The translations under genes were made by a program, and so were the position numbers. A DNA stretch of 64,000 nt from Sarcophilus harrisii (lineage: Eukaryota > Chordata > Mammalia > Dasyuromorphia > Dasyuridae), in the NCBI RefSeq assembly GCF_902635505.1, contig NC_045432.1, forward strand, positions 76,807,051 to 76,871,050. Direction: 5' to 3'. The notes under the pieces are model-generated. The model worked only from the letters and a program-made list of their open reading frames with translations. It had not been told where the DNA came from and searched no databases. Within the stretch, counting starts at the first letter, position 1, and each line of letters begins with the position of its first letter. Below, one piece after another: positions 9,345-21,220 of this stretch.

Positions 9345-10460
9345 AATTAACCTCACAAGTATAGTTTTTTTGTTTCATATTTTTTTCTCAATTAGAGGTA
9401 AAAACAATTTTGAGACTCATTTAAAAATTTTGACTCTAAATTCTTTCCTTCTTTCCTTCCCGCCTTCTTTCAGCGAGAAGGCAAGTCATTTGACATAGGT
9501 TATCCACGTACAATCCATTTTAGTCATGTTGTAAAAGAAAATACAGACCAAAAAACAAAAAAACAAAGAGAAATAAAAGTTTAAAAAAGTATGCTTTGAT
9601 CTGTATTCAGACTCCATCAGTTCTTTCTCTGGAGGGAGATAGCACTTTTGCATCATAAGCCCTTCGATACTGTCTTAGATCATTGCATTGCGAAGATCTG
9701 CTGATTATTCACAGCTGATCAGCCTACAATATTGCCTTTAGTGTTTACAATGTTCTCCTGGTTCTGCTCATTTCGCTTTGTATCAGCACATGTAAGTTTC
9801 TTCCAGGTTTTTCTTAGAGCATCCTGCTCATCATTTCCTATAGCACGATACTATTCCTTCACAATCACATAGAACCATTTTTATAGCCATTCCCTAATTG
9901 ATGCACATCCCCTCGATTTCTAATTCTTTGCTGCCACTAAAAGAAGTGCTAAAATATGTTTTCTATGTAGGTCCTTTTCCTTGTGTTTTTTTTTTTAATT
10001 TCTTTGGGATACACACCTACCTGGGTCGAAGGATATGCAGGTTTTATATCCCTTTGGGCTCAGTCTAGATTATCCTACAGAATAGCTGAATCAGTATACA
10101 ACTTCACCAACAGCGCATTAGGGTCTCAGTTTTCACACATCCCCTCCAATATTTGTCATTTTCTTTTTTGGTCATTTTAGCCGATCAGATTAGTATGGGG
10201 TGATAGCTCACAGTCGTTTTCATTTGCATTTCTAACCAATAGTGATGTAGAGCATGTTTAGATGACCATAAATAGGTTTGATTACTTGATCTGAAAACTG
10301 CCCGTTCATATTATTTGCTCATTTATCAAATGAAGAATGGCTCTTACTTTTATAAATTTGACTCAGTTCTCCATATATTGGAAAAACGAGAACTTTATCA
10401 GAAACTGGCTATAAATTAGTTCACAGTTCTGATCACTATATATTTCCCTCCCTCCCATTT
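9345..10460 (-). mobile_element. L1 3' end, ORF2 C-terminus and 3'UTR
   Basis: Read on the - strand it matches the marsupial L1 3' region: words such as TTCTCCTGGTTCTGCTCATT (about 9750-9770), GATGCACATCCCCTCGATTT (9900-9919) and GGGTCGAAGGATATGCAGG (10022-10040) are antisense of the end of ORF2. The copy is diverged and its 5' part merges into the tandem repeat that follows. Confidence 0.8.
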
Positions 10461-11259
10461 CCCCCCATTTATCCTACTCACTCCTTTTATCCTCAGATGT
10501 ATTTTGCTTCTGACTTTTACCTCTCTCAATCCCCCCTCCCCTTCTGTCAGCACTGACCCCTTTTCTCATCCCTTTTTCTTTCTACTTTCCTTTGTAAGTA
10601 TAATAATAAGAGCTAACATTTACATAGTACTCACTGTGTTCCAGGCTGTGCTAATTTGACTCAGATCTCTGTATATTTGAGAAATGAGGACTTTATCAGA
10701 GAAACTGCCTATAAATTGTTTCAGTTCTGATTACTATATATTTCCCTCCCTCCTCTTTCCCCCCATTCAGCTTCCTCCCTCCTTTCATCCTGTCCATCCT
10801 CAGATGTTTTGTTTCTGACTTTTACCTCCCTCAATCCCCCCTCCCTTTTCTCAGTAGCCACCCCTTTTCTTCTCCCTTTTTCTTCCTACTTTCCTTTGCA
10901 AGTATAATAATAAGAGCTAACATTTACATAGTATTTACTGGGTTCCAGGCTGTGCTAATTTGACTCAGTTCTCTATATATTGGAGAAATGAGGACTTTAT
11001 CCGAGAAACTGGCGATAATTTTTTTCACAGTTATGATTAACATGTATTTCCCTCCCTCCTATTTTTCCCCATTTATCCTACTCACTCCTTTCATCCTGTC
11101 CATCCTCAGATGAATTTTGCTTTTGACTCTTACCTCCCTCAATCCACCCTCCCCTTCTATCAGCACCGACCCCATTTCTTATGCCTTTTTCTTCCTACTT
11201 TGCTCTGCAAGTATAATAATAAGAGCTAACATTTACATAGTACTTACTGTGTTCAGGCT
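10355..11259. repeat. Three tandem copies of a ~300-bp unit
   Basis: The unit begins AATTTGACTCAG at 10355, 10653 and 10957 (periods 298 and 304 bp). Each holds an L1-derived first half, a C/T-rich middle (TTTCCCTCCCTCC) and ends in the MIR-like GAGCTAACATTTACATAGTA...GGCTGTGCT. Only the last unit continues into a whole MIR. The copies differ at a modest fraction of sites, so the amplification is not recent. Confidence 0.88.
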
Positions 11260-11475
11260 GTGCTCAGCACTTTACAGTTATTATCTCATTCCATCCCCAT
11301 AACAATCCTGGGAGCTAGTTGATATTATCGCCCCCATTTTGTAGATGACGAAACTGAAGCACAGAGATTAATGACCCGCCAGAGGTCACACAGCTAGGAA
11401 GTGAGGCCAGATTTGAACTCAAGTCTTCCAGACTGCAGGCCCAGTGCTCTACCCACTCTGCCACTTGGCTGCTTG
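11215..11475 (-). mobile_element. MIR CORE-SINE, nearly complete
   Basis: Antisense MIR in full order: GAGCTAACATTTACATAGTA, CAGCACTTTACAG, CCCATTTTGTAGATGACGAA, GGTCACACAGCTAGGAAGTG, then the tRNA-like head ending CCACTTGGCTGC. Its first ~45 bases are also the end of the tandem unit. Confidence 0.85.
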
Positions 11476-11499
11476 ATGGGGATAGATGGCTGGGGGTGC

Positions 11500-11640
11500 T
11501 GTGGTGAGACAGCAGTTGTTATGAAAAAGAGCTGGGGTTTTTAGTGGACCACAAGTTCCATATAACATCATTGTGATAATGGCAGCTAAAAAAAGCTAAT
11601 AAAGTCTTAGGCTATATTAAGAGAAAAGGGAGTGGCAACT
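11500..11640 (+). mobile_element. CR1/L3 LINE fragment
   Basis: TTAGTGGACCACAAGTTCC, ATGGCAGCTAAAAAAAGCTA and AGGCTATATTAAGAGAA match in order the segment of mammalian CR1/L3 downstream of the reverse transcriptase. It may belong to the same original insertion as 8586-9340. Confidence 0.6.
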
Positions 11641-12785
11641 AGATGGATGAGGAAGGAGTCTCTGAAACATGTACTCTGAATGATTACTGCAAGGAGATAA
11701 AACAGGGTTATGTTGTAGGGGGGGGGGAATATCCTAGTAAAAAAAAAAACAAACAAACCTCCCTCCCTTGGTGCCCAGCAGGGAGTTCACGTTCCAAATG
11801 GAGCTGCCAAGCCAAGAATGGCCTCGAGAGTGACCCAGACTGGCAATAGTAGCGTTGGGAGGGCTAATGGCCAGGATGGGCTGAGGATCGGTAAAGCTGC
11901 TGAGGATGCCAAGGGTTGGATGGGGGCTGGGGGTTAAAGCTATGTTTGGAGCCACTGTTGTTTGGGGCAGATGGTGTACTGTTAGCAGATGACAGAAAGA
12001 AATCAGCATCTCTCAACTCTTTTTTTTTTTTTTGGTCTTATCTTCTCTATGTAGAAGAATGTTCTCCAGCCTGGAAATTGTGGGGAAAAAAACACAGTTA
12101 AGGAGGAATTGGAAAGCGAGATAGGCAAAGAGCTACTGATCTTCTGGCTTCTTTAAATGAGCTCCCGTTCTCTGGCCTGTCTGTCACCTGAGGGGGCTGA
12201 GAGAAAAATCTTGCTTTGTGATCCTAAAACCATCATCTAAATAAATTTTGAATAATCGTGGAAAACAAGATTTTTGGGACAGGCAAAGAAGAGGGAGGGG
12301 AGGGGGGATGTAATCATTAGAGATCAGTGAGCTTGATGCAGATTCCTTGCAGAATTCCAGAGTAAATGATTCAGCAGATTACGCGGGTGCTTTTTTTTTC
12401 TCTTCGGGAGACCGGTCCGGCAGAACGGGGCAGGGGATGGCGTTGACATATAGTCATTGGGGTCTCTTGGTTTTCCTGGTTTCCTTTGCTACAAGGAGTC
12501 ATGCATTTGGGAGAGAATAGATCCAGTGATGCTCATGACATAAAAACACAAGACGGCAATAAGTTACTCATGCACGCTTAGGAAAGGAGGCAGTGATCAT
12601 TAGGGGTCAACCGGTGTTTGCTAGGAACGAGCTTTGCCCTTTGAAATGTCATTAATTAGACCACTGGCCTTAGAAGTTAAGGAATATGAGTTAAACAATA
12701 ATAATGACGTTGTGTTGATTCAAATCTGGAAAAATAGACAGTGCTTAATGTTATTGACCGGTGCCACTCCCTGTCCTTGGTCCTG
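11641..12785. other. Single-copy DNA, no gene seen
   Basis: Contains a G-run (11720-11728), an A-rich run (11740-11757) and T-runs at 12019-12034 and 12392-12400. No repeat or exon is recognised. Confidence 0.5.
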
Positions 12786-13290
12786 ACCGAAAAGACTGTA
12801 TCCTTGCCATGTGTCGAGCTCTGTGCTAGGTTCTGGGATACTGGGATACAAACAAACAGTCCCTGCCCTGAGGAGCTGCCATTGGCCAGGGCAGACCACA
12901 TTACAGGTAAATGCAAAACGGACACAAAGTAAATACTGAAAGACATTTTCCTTATGGGAGGAGAAGCTCTTACTAAGGTGCCACCTCTTGGAGGAGGTGG
13001 AAACTGAGCAGCAGAGCCTTGGGTGCAAGTGATTCCAGAAAGCAGGGTTAAAGAGAGAGAGCAGTCTAGCCTTGGGAGGACACCATCTCTGGGATCCGAC
13101 AAATCAGCCACCTTGACTGGAACACAAAGTACAGGGGGAGATGGGGGGGGCAGGAGACATAATGTGAAATCAGCCTGGGAAGTCTGGCTGGATCCAGGCT
13201 TGTATGCCCAAGAAGAGGTCCTCTTGGATCCTAGGAACAACAAAGATCCCCTAGGGCTTTTTGAACAGGTGAGCAACATGGTCATTTACT
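12786..13290 (-). mobile_element. L2 fragment, antisense
   Basis: The left part is the reversed L2 3' end (GCTCTGTGCTAGGTTCTGGG, then CAGTCCCTGCCCTGAGGAGC). The right end, TTTTTGAACAGGTGAGCAACATGGTCAT in pieces, is the reversed ORF2 segment 'gaccatgtcac...ctgctcaaaaa'. Poorly conserved between. Confidence 0.65.
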
Positions 13291-15084
13291 ATGTAGCTTG
13301 TCCTGGGTTCTGGAATCTCAGATGCTTCTTAAGGTTTTTCCCCCTTGAAATATGTTCACCAAATACTAGGGAGCCCGGAGGCTGTGAAACTGGGTGGGTG
13401 CTAGGTGAAGTGCCTGGGAGTCCAATATTGCAGTTAGGATCAGGGTCAAGAAAGGCAGTTGCCTACAAGAATCCCTGAGACCCAGTAATCAAATCTCTAG
13501 AAATCTGCAAGCCTTAGTTTCCCTAGCTGTCATGTTCTTGCCTGTAGCTAATCAAACATCTGAACGGTCCTTGAGTTGAAATGATCCAAAAGAAAGGCAG
13601 AATCATCCCTGAGAGAAGGCTTCTCATCAAAGGATTGCGGTCCCTTTGGGAACCCCAGGACACTAGACCTGGACCCTTAGAGCAATCTTTAGGGCAAGAA
13701 TGAGTGCGGACCCTTAATTCCAGAAATCCCTCAAAGTCACGCTGACCAAGCCTTCACTCAGGCAGATTTAAGATGGGAGACAGGGGTCCTGCCCTTTGTC
13801 TCCAGGGCCCGAGAGGTGGATACAAGGGCACCTACGTAGAATAGATTGGAAAGTTTGAGAAAGGTCCATCTGCTCCATCTCAAAAGTGCTTCCTCGCTAC
13901 TTTCTCAGTCCCCTGGCTGCCCCCACACTTCTAGCCAACTTGCCAGGGTGCCTGAAGTTTTACCAGCAGACCTAGACCTAGACCAAGGGGGGCTCATGAT
14001 GCTGGAGGTGCTTAATGACTGCTGAATTAGGGACAAGCATTACCATCTGTGACTAAGAGCAGGTCCCAAAGGGGCCAGGATGTTTTGCCTGAGCTTCAAA
14101 TTTTTCTAAGTGTCTATTGAGGTAATTTGGTGCTTTCAATGTGATACCCCCTGAAGAGCAGGCTTTTATAGGGGACAATAGCGCGGATGTTGTCCAAGGG
14201 ATTCAGGGGGGCAGTGAAAGGACCCTGGGTACCCCGAGTAGGAAAGGAGCAGAAGACAAACTTCTCAAATCCAATCTTAAACCAGCTTGGCTGAGGACCT
14301 GGAGAGCTGTAAAGAAGAGGCTTTCGATGGTTCAATGGCAGAGAAGGGATCCAGTCCTCTCTCCCACCTCCAGCTTCTCCACTCATCAGTTCCCCCCACC
14401 CCCACCTGTCTGCCCCAAGGGAGGTTTGACATGTGCCTGCCCCCCCCTCACACACAGTCGGAGCCATCCTTAGCTTCTGCCCATCTTTCTTTTGGTCCCT
14501 CCCTTAGCAATGCGGAAGGGCAGATAGAAGGATTGTTTCCCCAGAGGGTCCTGTGACCCTGGACCCTTTTACTAAAAAGAACTAACACCTCTCTGAGATT
14601 TACCAAGTGTTTGCCACAGACCCCCAACAGGGTCAGAACCACAAATGTCACTACACCTTTTTTCCAGACCAGGGTAGTCTGCTCACTAGCCAGTCACCGA
14701 GCTCACCTTCTCACTTTGCAATTCTGAGTCTAAGCCCTCTCCGGAGGCTCACTACTCCACTCTACTGCCTTTTAGAGAGTTAGGAGAAGAACCATGTCTA
14801 GAAAGTTCTAGAAGCAGGCCTAGAAAGTTCTAGGCTGGGGTTCGACCTAGAAGATCAGATCTGGGAGGATCTGCAACAATTATTATGACCTCACTGGGAC
14901 GGGCTCAATTCCTCAAGGCAGCAACATAATTGGTCAGCCAAAGCTTAGCCAGTAGGCGCGTGTTCTTGAAATATGGCAAGGCTCCTTTCTTGGGCAAGAA
15001 AGAAAACAATGAATAATTACTAGGGCCAGGAACTGCTATTTGCTTCTCCTCCAGAGCCCACTGGAGCTTGGCAGTGTCCTATTT
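13291..15084. other. Single-copy DNA, no gene seen
   Basis: No interspersed repeat is placed with confidence. Several open frames of 90-150 codons have no recognisable domain and no paired splice sites. Confidence 0.45.
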
Positions 15085-15087
15085 TGT

Positions 15088-15132
<45 letters not shown>
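15085..15132. repeat. (TG)n microsatellite
   Basis: About 23 TG units with one interruption (TGAG). Confidence 0.97.
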
Positions 15133-15136
<4 letters not shown>

Positions 15137-15289
15137 GGGGGGATGAGAAAGAATGGGGGCCCAGAGCCTTACCTGGCCAAACAAGTGGTAGTCTAGAGCT
15201 GCCCCCCCTCCAGGGACTCTGCGTCTATTTAGGTGAGATGGGCTCCAGAAGATGATAGTATTTGAACAGATTTTTCTTTTTGTTTTCTC

Positions 15290-16030
15290 ACTTTTATTCA
15301 TTTTATTATTTAGTATTTTGTAAAATTGTATATTCCAGTTTTTTCCCTTCCTCCATTATCTCCCCAATCCCCAACACAGCAATATAGATTATACACGTAC
15401 CATACTTTTTAATATATTTCCATATTTGTCATGTTGTGCAAGAAAAATCAGACCAAAAGGGGAAAAAGTCAAGAGAAAGAAATAGCAAATGAACAAAAAA
15501 ATGAAAATACTCTATGTCCATCTACATTCCATCTCCATAGTTCTCTCTCTCTGGGTGTGGATGGCATTTTCCTTCCCTAGTCTATTGAAATTGTCTCACT
15601 GAGAAGAGCAAAGTCTGTCATAGTTGATTATCACACAATCGTGCTGTTACTGTGTTAGATGTTCTCTTGGTTCTGCTCATTTCCCTCAGTATCAGTTCAT
15701 GTAAATCTTTCCAGGTTTTTCTGAAATCAGCCTGTCCATTATGTCGTATAGAACAATAGTATTCTATTACATTCACAGACCATAACTTATTCAGCCAATC
15801 CCCAACTAATGAGCATTCACTCGATTTCCAATTCTTTGCCATCACAAAAAGAGCTGCTACAAACCTTTTTGCCCATGTGGGTCTTTTTCCCTTTTAAGAT
15901 CTCTTTGGGATCCAAACCCAGTAGTGAGACTGCTGGATCAAAGGATATGCACAGTTTTGTATGCATCCCTTTGGACATAGTTCCAAATGGCTGAGCAAAC
16001 TTTCTTGAAGAAGCTCTTATTGTTCCTTTT
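15290..16030 (-). mobile_element. L1 3' end, 5'-truncated
   Basis: The left end carries the T-rich reversed 3' terminus (TTTTATTATTTAGTATTTTG). It runs through the 3'UTR (AGAAAAATCAGACCAAAAGG) to the end of ORF2 (CCAACTAATGAGCATTCACT; GGATCAAAGGATATGCACAG). Confidence 0.85.
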
Positions 16031-16124
16031 GTTCTCTCCCCCCTAACTCTTTAAGGGGTTATAAGATAAGTAATTTAGTTCTATTTCTTCCCATAAAGAA
16101 AAGGTCTGATATGGTTGCAAAGCA

Positions 16125-16166
16125 ATATATATATATGTATATATATATATGTGTGTGTGTGTGTGG
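16125..16166. repeat. (TA)n(TG)n microsatellite
   Basis: Alternating TA units with single TG interruptions, then about seven TG units. Confidence 0.95.
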
Positions 16167-16204
16167 GTATGTATGCATGTACGTATATACAATCTTTTCA
16201 AGTA

Positions 16205-16335
16205 AGTAAGGCATTATTATTCCCATTTTACAGAGAAGGAAACTGAGGCTGGGAGAAATGCTTTATCTTTGAAAGCACAGCTAATAAGTTTCGGGAGTGG
16301 GATATGACCTCAATACTATGCTGTTTCTCCAGCAA
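16205..16335 (-). mobile_element. MIR fragment
   Basis: TTATTATTCCCATTTTACAG and GGAAACTGAGGCTGGGAGA are the antisense MIR core; the head is diverged. Confidence 0.75.
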
Positions 16336-16554
16336 TCCTCTAACAAGCCATTTCAACTTGTCCATGTCTTTGTTGCTTTTTTCCCTTCAGATGGGGATGG
16401 GGATGCTTTCTGAGCTAAGCTGACCCCAGATAAAAGGAATATGTCCTCTGTCCCAGCTCTCGTCACCTGATGTCTTATGGGAAATGAGGCTTTTCCTCAT
16501 TTGTCCCATTTTGTCATTTTGGTCTTGACTTATCTGTGTGTACATTGATCCTCC

Positions 16555-16660
16555 CCAGCAGAATGTGATCTTGAGGGAAGAGATCCTTGTCTCTGTTTCT
16601 CCCCAGTTCTGAACACAGTAATTGGCACATGATTGGGGATTTCATGATGGCTTGGTCACT
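16555..16660 (+). mobile_element. L2 3'-end fragment
   Basis: AATGTGATCTTGAGGGAAGA and ACACAGTAATTGGCACATGA follow the order of the L2 tail; heavily diverged. Confidence 0.45.
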
Positions 16661-17009
16661 TGGTTTGAGTTGAGGGAAGTTCTTCTCTAAGGAGCAGTTG
16701 GGCGATAAGCAGAAAGTATCGGTCTGGACGGTCAATTACTCATTCTCTGAAGACGACAACTTACGGCCTAGAATGAGGACCTAAATTTGTCAATGTGCTT
16801 CCAAAAGGGATCTTGTGAAAGATGCGGGAGTAACTGTCACTGTTTGTGGCAGCCGGTTCTGTGGTTGTTCACTTCTTATGCTATCTCCATTTCCTCCCCA
16901 GCCACAAAATAGCCCTAGGTGGTGGGGACGCAGAGCTAAGCCTTGTGGCAGCGTACTTCCCTCTTTGGTTTCTCTATCTGTAAAGCAGTAGGAGTTCAAG
17001 ACAGAGAGA

Positions 17010-17330
17010 AAACGCTGCTCTTAACTTGCTTTGTGACCTTAGACAAGTCATCCTCTTTCCACCTGGGTTTCCTGATTTGAATGCGCGTATAATCCCTGCT
17101 CTAGCTCCTTCTTAGAGTTGCAGTGAGGATCCATTGAGATCATGGACATGGGAATGGCACGTCCCTATAGGGAACTCCAAGGGCAGGAGCTCCTGCCACT
17201 AGAGATGATGTTATGGCTAAGTCTTAGATGTTTCAGGTGTGCAGAGGCTCGCTGATGGCCTAGGTCACACAGCGTCAGAGACAGCATTTTAACTTGGGTC
17301 TCTGTGATTCCAAGTTTAGCTGTCTAGCCT
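17010..17330. mobile_element. MIR remnants, both orientations
   Basis: At 17025-17160 the words TTTGTGACCTTAGACAAGTC and CAGTGAGGATCCATTGAGAT follow the sense MIR order. At 17235-17330 AGGTCACACAGCGTCAGAGA reads as antisense MIR. Both are old and edge positions are approximate. Confidence 0.5.
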
Positions 17331-17371
17331 CTAGCCCTACTATAGACTAGCATATATTAGTAGGAGTATTT

Positions 17372-18105
17372 AATTTTTTTATTTTCAAAACATATGCATG
17401 GATAATTTTTCAACATGAACCCTTGCAAAACCTTGTGTTCCAATTCCCCCCCCCCACCTCCTCCCCTAGATGGCAAATAATCCAATATATCTTAAACTGG
17501 TTAAAATATATGTTAAATCCAATATATGCATACATATTTATATAATTCTCTTGCTGCACAAGAAAAATCAAATCAAACAGGAAAATGGGAAAGAAAAGAA
17601 AATGCGAGCAAACAACAAAAAGAGTGAAAATGCTCTGTTGTGGTCCACACTCAGTTCCCACAGGCCTCTCTCTGGGTGCAGACGGCTCTCTTCATCAAAA
17701 GATCTTTGGAACTGGTCTGAATCATCTCATTGTTGAAGAGAGCCACGTCCATCAGAATTGATCATCGTATAGTCTTGTTGTTGCCGTGTACAATGATCTC
17801 CTGGTTCTTAGTATCAGTCCCTGTAAGTCTCTCCAGGCCTTTCTGAAATCCTCCTGCTGGTCGTTTCTTACAGAACAATAATATTTCATAACATTCATAG
17901 ACCGTAACTTCTTTGTCATTCCCCAAATGATGGGCAGCCATCACTTTGTTTCCAGTCTCTTGCCACTACACAAAGGGCTGCCACAGACATGTTTGCCCAT
18001 GTGGGTCTCTTTCCCTCCTTTACGATTGCTTTGGGATACAGGCCCAGTAGAAACACTGCTGAGTCAAAGGGGCTGCACAGTTTAATAGACCTTTAGGCAT
18101 AGTGG
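17372..18105 (-). mobile_element. L1 3' end, 5'-truncated, with target duplication
   Basis: Reversed L1 3'UTR (CATATGCATGGATAATTTTT, TAGATGGCAAATAATCCAAT) leads into the end of ORF2 (CCAAATGATGGGCAGCCATC; GAGTCAAAGGGGCTGCACAG). TAGGAGTATTT at 17361-17371 and TAGGAGTCTTT at 18106-18116 are a target duplication differing at one base. Confidence 0.9.
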
Positions 18106-18197
18106 TAGGAGTCTTTTTAAAATCATTATTCAATTTAAGTGTCAGGATTACTAGCTCTAGGATCTACCATTCTTTTCTCTGCCTCTCCCCTCCCCCC

Positions 18198-18198
<1 letters not shown>

Positions 18199-18239
<41 letters not shown>
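18199..18239. repeat. (CT)n microsatellite
   Basis: About 20 CT units directly against the poly(T) side of an antisense SINE, preceded by C/T-rich sequence from 18176. It probably grew from the SINE tail. Confidence 0.95.
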
Positions 18240-18240
<1 letters not shown>

Positions 18241-18242
<2 letters not shown>

Positions 18243-18375
18243 GGAGGAGGCAATTGGGATTAAATGACTTGCCCAGTGTCACACAGCTAGCACAAGTCTG
18301 AGGTCACATTTGAACTCAGATCCTCCCGACTCCAAGGCTGGTCCTCTATCCACAGCAGCGTCAGCTAGCCACCCT
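18241..18375 (-). mobile_element. tRNA-derived SINE
   Basis: Antisense SINE order: GGCAATTGGGATTAAATGAC, GTCACACAGCTAG, CATTTGAACTCAGATCCTCC, ending near GTCAGCTAGCCACC. Diverged. Confidence 0.8.
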
Positions 18376-19139
18376 CCTCAGTATATTCTCCTTGCTACAT
18401 GGCTATCGAATTTCTGGGGCTGAGGTAGGGGTGGGGAATTGTAGATGAGGTAATTAATTATTGTGGAGAGTTTTGAAAGGAAAGCACATTTACTGCATCC
18501 AAAGTGGCCTTTTATATACTACCTGACATTATTCCTTTCCTCGCCTATATATCTTCCTTCTGTTTCACTGTGACTTCAAGGCATTCATTCATTACTAGAT
18601 ACACTTAACTGGTCCCAGACCCTTTGTGAGAAGAGAAAACAATTCTCACCCTGTCCTAGTCAAAAGACCAGATTGCTTCTTTGCTACACCCTCCCCCCCC
18701 CCAAAAAAAAACACAAAGTGTGCTAGTCAGCTCTGTGGAAAAGCAGCCAAAGGCTCAGTGGGAGGGGATGTTTGAAATGCTGGTCATGTCCCCAGGCCAA
18801 GAGGACCAGTAGGAGATGTGCATGAAAGACCAGGAAAGAGACAATGATACCAAGTCAGAAGGCAGGAAGAATAAAAACCTTGGGCTAGATGGCTAACGGG
18901 AAGAAATGGTTCTAGAGAAACCAGATCCATTATCATCTGTCAAATTAGTCCTGACTGGAGTCTGGGAGACAGATGAGGTGACTCCTCCGGGCTTTTCCAG
19001 CTCCAAACTTCTAAGATTCAGAGCTTTGAAATGGACTTGAGCAGCCAAAAGCACATATTCCCCAAGATCCATCCTTTCTCAAAAGAAACCTCAGTCAAGA
19101 CCTTGGCAGTCAAAAAATATTTTGGTTCAGGTTATTAGC
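18376..19139. other. Single-copy DNA, no gene seen
   Basis: A mixed C-run and A-run lies at 18692-18711. A weak MIR-like 3' end may occur near 18955-19015. Nothing coding is recognised. Confidence 0.45.
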
Positions 19140-19585
19140 ATTTTCCCCATTCCTCCAGTAATTTAGTTGGTATAGCATTCATTCTGTAAATGAATTTAGT
19201 AGTACCATTTTGGATGGGGATTGTCTAGCCACGAGCAGCGGATTTCCCTTCGGTTATTTGTCGTCCTTTATTTTTAAAAACAATGTTGTATTTATGTGAA
19301 TCTTGTGTATGTGTTGATTAGTCTAGACCTAGATATTTTGTACGTTTTGTATTGACTTGGACTGGGATTTCTCTTTTTGGATCTCCTTGGATTTTATTAG
19401 TCCTGCACAGAAACGCTAATGATTTTCATGGATTTGTTTTGTATCCTGCTACTTTATCGAGGTTCTTAATCATCTCCATTTTCCTTGCTGATTCTCTGAG
19501 GTTTGCTAAGCATGCCATTTTGTTATCTTCAAATAGAGCTGAGTTTTTTCCTCCTCTCTGCCTGTATTTATGTCTTTAGTCAGAC
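19140..19585 (-). mobile_element. L1 ORF2 internal fragment
   Basis: TTGTATCCTGCTACTTTATC, TCTCTGAGGTTTGCTAAGCA and TATCTTCAAATAGAGCTGAG follow the antisense of L1 ORF2 downstream of the reverse-transcriptase core. Both ends are truncated. Confidence 0.75.
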
Positions 19586-19589
19586 ATAT

Positions 19590-19810
19590 GTCATAGGACT
19601 ATTAACTAAGCAGCTATCTGCAGATGAATTGGAAGCAGAGAGACCAATTAGGAAGCTATTGCTCTAGAATGTCCAGTTTGTCACTCCTCACCTAAACTAA
19701 GTGAGTAACTGTGTGAGAATAGATATGGGAGGTGATACAAGAGATATTGTGGAAGTGTAAGCAATAAGACTTGTAAAACGATTGCTACGGGATAGTGAAA
19801 AGTTGGAGAT
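19590..19810 (-). mobile_element. L2 ORF2 fragment, antisense
   Basis: GCAGAGAGACCAATTAGGAA GCTATTGC is the reverse of the L2 segment 'gcaatagcctcctaactggtct', followed by GAGATATTGTGGAAGTG. Diverged. Confidence 0.6.
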
Positions 19811-20442
19811 AAGTCAGAGCATGAGTACCCGGATGTCCCGGAGAAAAATAGGGTCGGGTGGGGGGCAGATACAACGAGCCTCCTTTAGAACCAGTTCAAT
19901 TTGAGCTGCCAGGTTAGAGCTAAAGAAAACAGTTTAATCTACGTATATAGATTTGAGATTTGTTTCTCAATAGATATGAAGACTGAACGAATTCAATTAA
20001 ATAAAAATTAAGTGCTTACTCTATGTAACTATGAGATTCTGTCTTTGAGTTTAGGCAAGGAGGTGTTCCTTCACTGGATGTGCTCGTAGTCCTTCTCATT
20101 ACACAACCCTATTTTATGAGATTAAGGATACCAGGAATAGAACCCCTATTATTCTTGACTCAACGTGGGGCCTCCTAACAGGCTCTTCTACCTCTTCTTA
20201 CCTTGGGGAAGCAGTAAACAAGCCCGACTCCCCCTAAGGCTGTATAGGAGTAAAGGCCTGAAGTACTAAAGAAATCATTGACATCCAACAGGCATTATGG
20301 ATTGTTAATGGCATGGCTCCAAGTTGATAAAAAGGTATGTGGAGAATAATGACAAAATATCCAAAAGTTCAGCTGAGGAGAGGAAGTTAAAAAGTAGTTT
20401 TGAGTTGCAGGTAAAGAATGTTAAGTTAGCAAGAAAAAAATT
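19811..20442. other. Mostly single-copy DNA, no gene seen
   Basis: A short L2-tail-like word (TAAGTGCTTACTCTATGTAA) sits near 20009-20028. No exon is recognised. Confidence 0.4.
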
Positions 20443-20501
20443 ACTTTCTCTCTCTCTGTGTCTCTGTCTCACTCTGTCTGTCTGTTTCTCTCTCCCTCTT
20501 T

Positions 20502-20539
<38 letters not shown>
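20443..20539. repeat. TCTCTG-type low complexity and (CA)n
   Basis: A degenerate TCTCTGTCTC tract is followed by about 18 CA units (20504-20539). Confidence 0.95.
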
Positions 20540-20541
<2 letters not shown>

Positions 20542-20699
20542 ATCTAGCCAACCCTAAATCTAAAACCATCCTTTGTATCTCATCCATCTCTCCATGCATG
20601 TATACTGTATGGGACCTCCTCCCCACGCCCAACACATTTTCCACCTCTTGCTCTAAGAGCAGAGCCCATCAAAGATCTGCTATCTTGGCCTGTGTAAGG

Positions 20700-20895
20700 C
20701 ACATCCAATGAATCTCCCATGACCACCTGCTCTTATCCCTATGCCTCCCCAAAGAAAAACACCCTTCCATGACCACCTCCCCCTCACCTGAATGTAAGCT
20801 CCTTGAGGGAAGGAATGATTTTTCTTCCTTTTGGATTTGGGTTCCCAACACTCAGCTTGCCCTTGGCAAGGAGTAAGTGCTTAATCAACACATTT
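20700..20895 (+). mobile_element. L2 3'-end fragment
   Basis: AATGTAAGCTCCTTGAGGGA followed by TTCCCAACACTCAGCTTGCC and AAGTGCTTAATCAACA keeps the L2 3'-terminal order. Confidence 0.75.
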
Positions 20896-20969
20896 TACTC
20901 CTTTGAGGCAATCTGTTTGGAATCTGTAGGGAAACTTACCAAGAGCTTCTGACTCAGAGATGGGTAGTG

Positions 20970-21220
20970 TTCAACCAACCAACATTTAATATGTACTTAC
21001 TGTATGCAGATCTCTGTGCTCAGGTTCTCATTTACAAAAGAACACCAACTTTTAGAGCTGGACTGGACCCTTAAGGGCCTCAAACCCCTCATTCAGAGGA
21101 AATGAGGGCGAGGAAAGGGAAAAAAACCTATCTGAGGTCATATGACTAGTAATAGCAGGGCAAGGATCAGTCCCAGTGTTCTGACCCCAGACTCAGGGTT
21201 CTTTCCACAAGAGCATGGCT
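20970..21220 (-). mobile_element. L2 tail scrap and MIR-type fragment
   Basis: CAACCAACATTTAATATGTA with CAGATCTCTGTGCTCAGGTT (20974-21030) resembles a reversed L2 3' end. From 21050, AGAGCTGGACTGGACCC through CTGAGGTCATATGACTAG to GTGTTCTGACCCCAGACTC reads as an antisense MIR-type element. Confidence 0.55.

Noticed and set aside
10355-11259. CRISPR-like array
   Set aside because: Three ~300-bp units without short repeats and unique spacers, in a vertebrate genome; it is a plain tandem duplication.
13023-13478. 151-codon + strand frame as a possible gene
   Set aside because: Much of it lies over an antisense L2 fragment and no domain or splice structure is visible.
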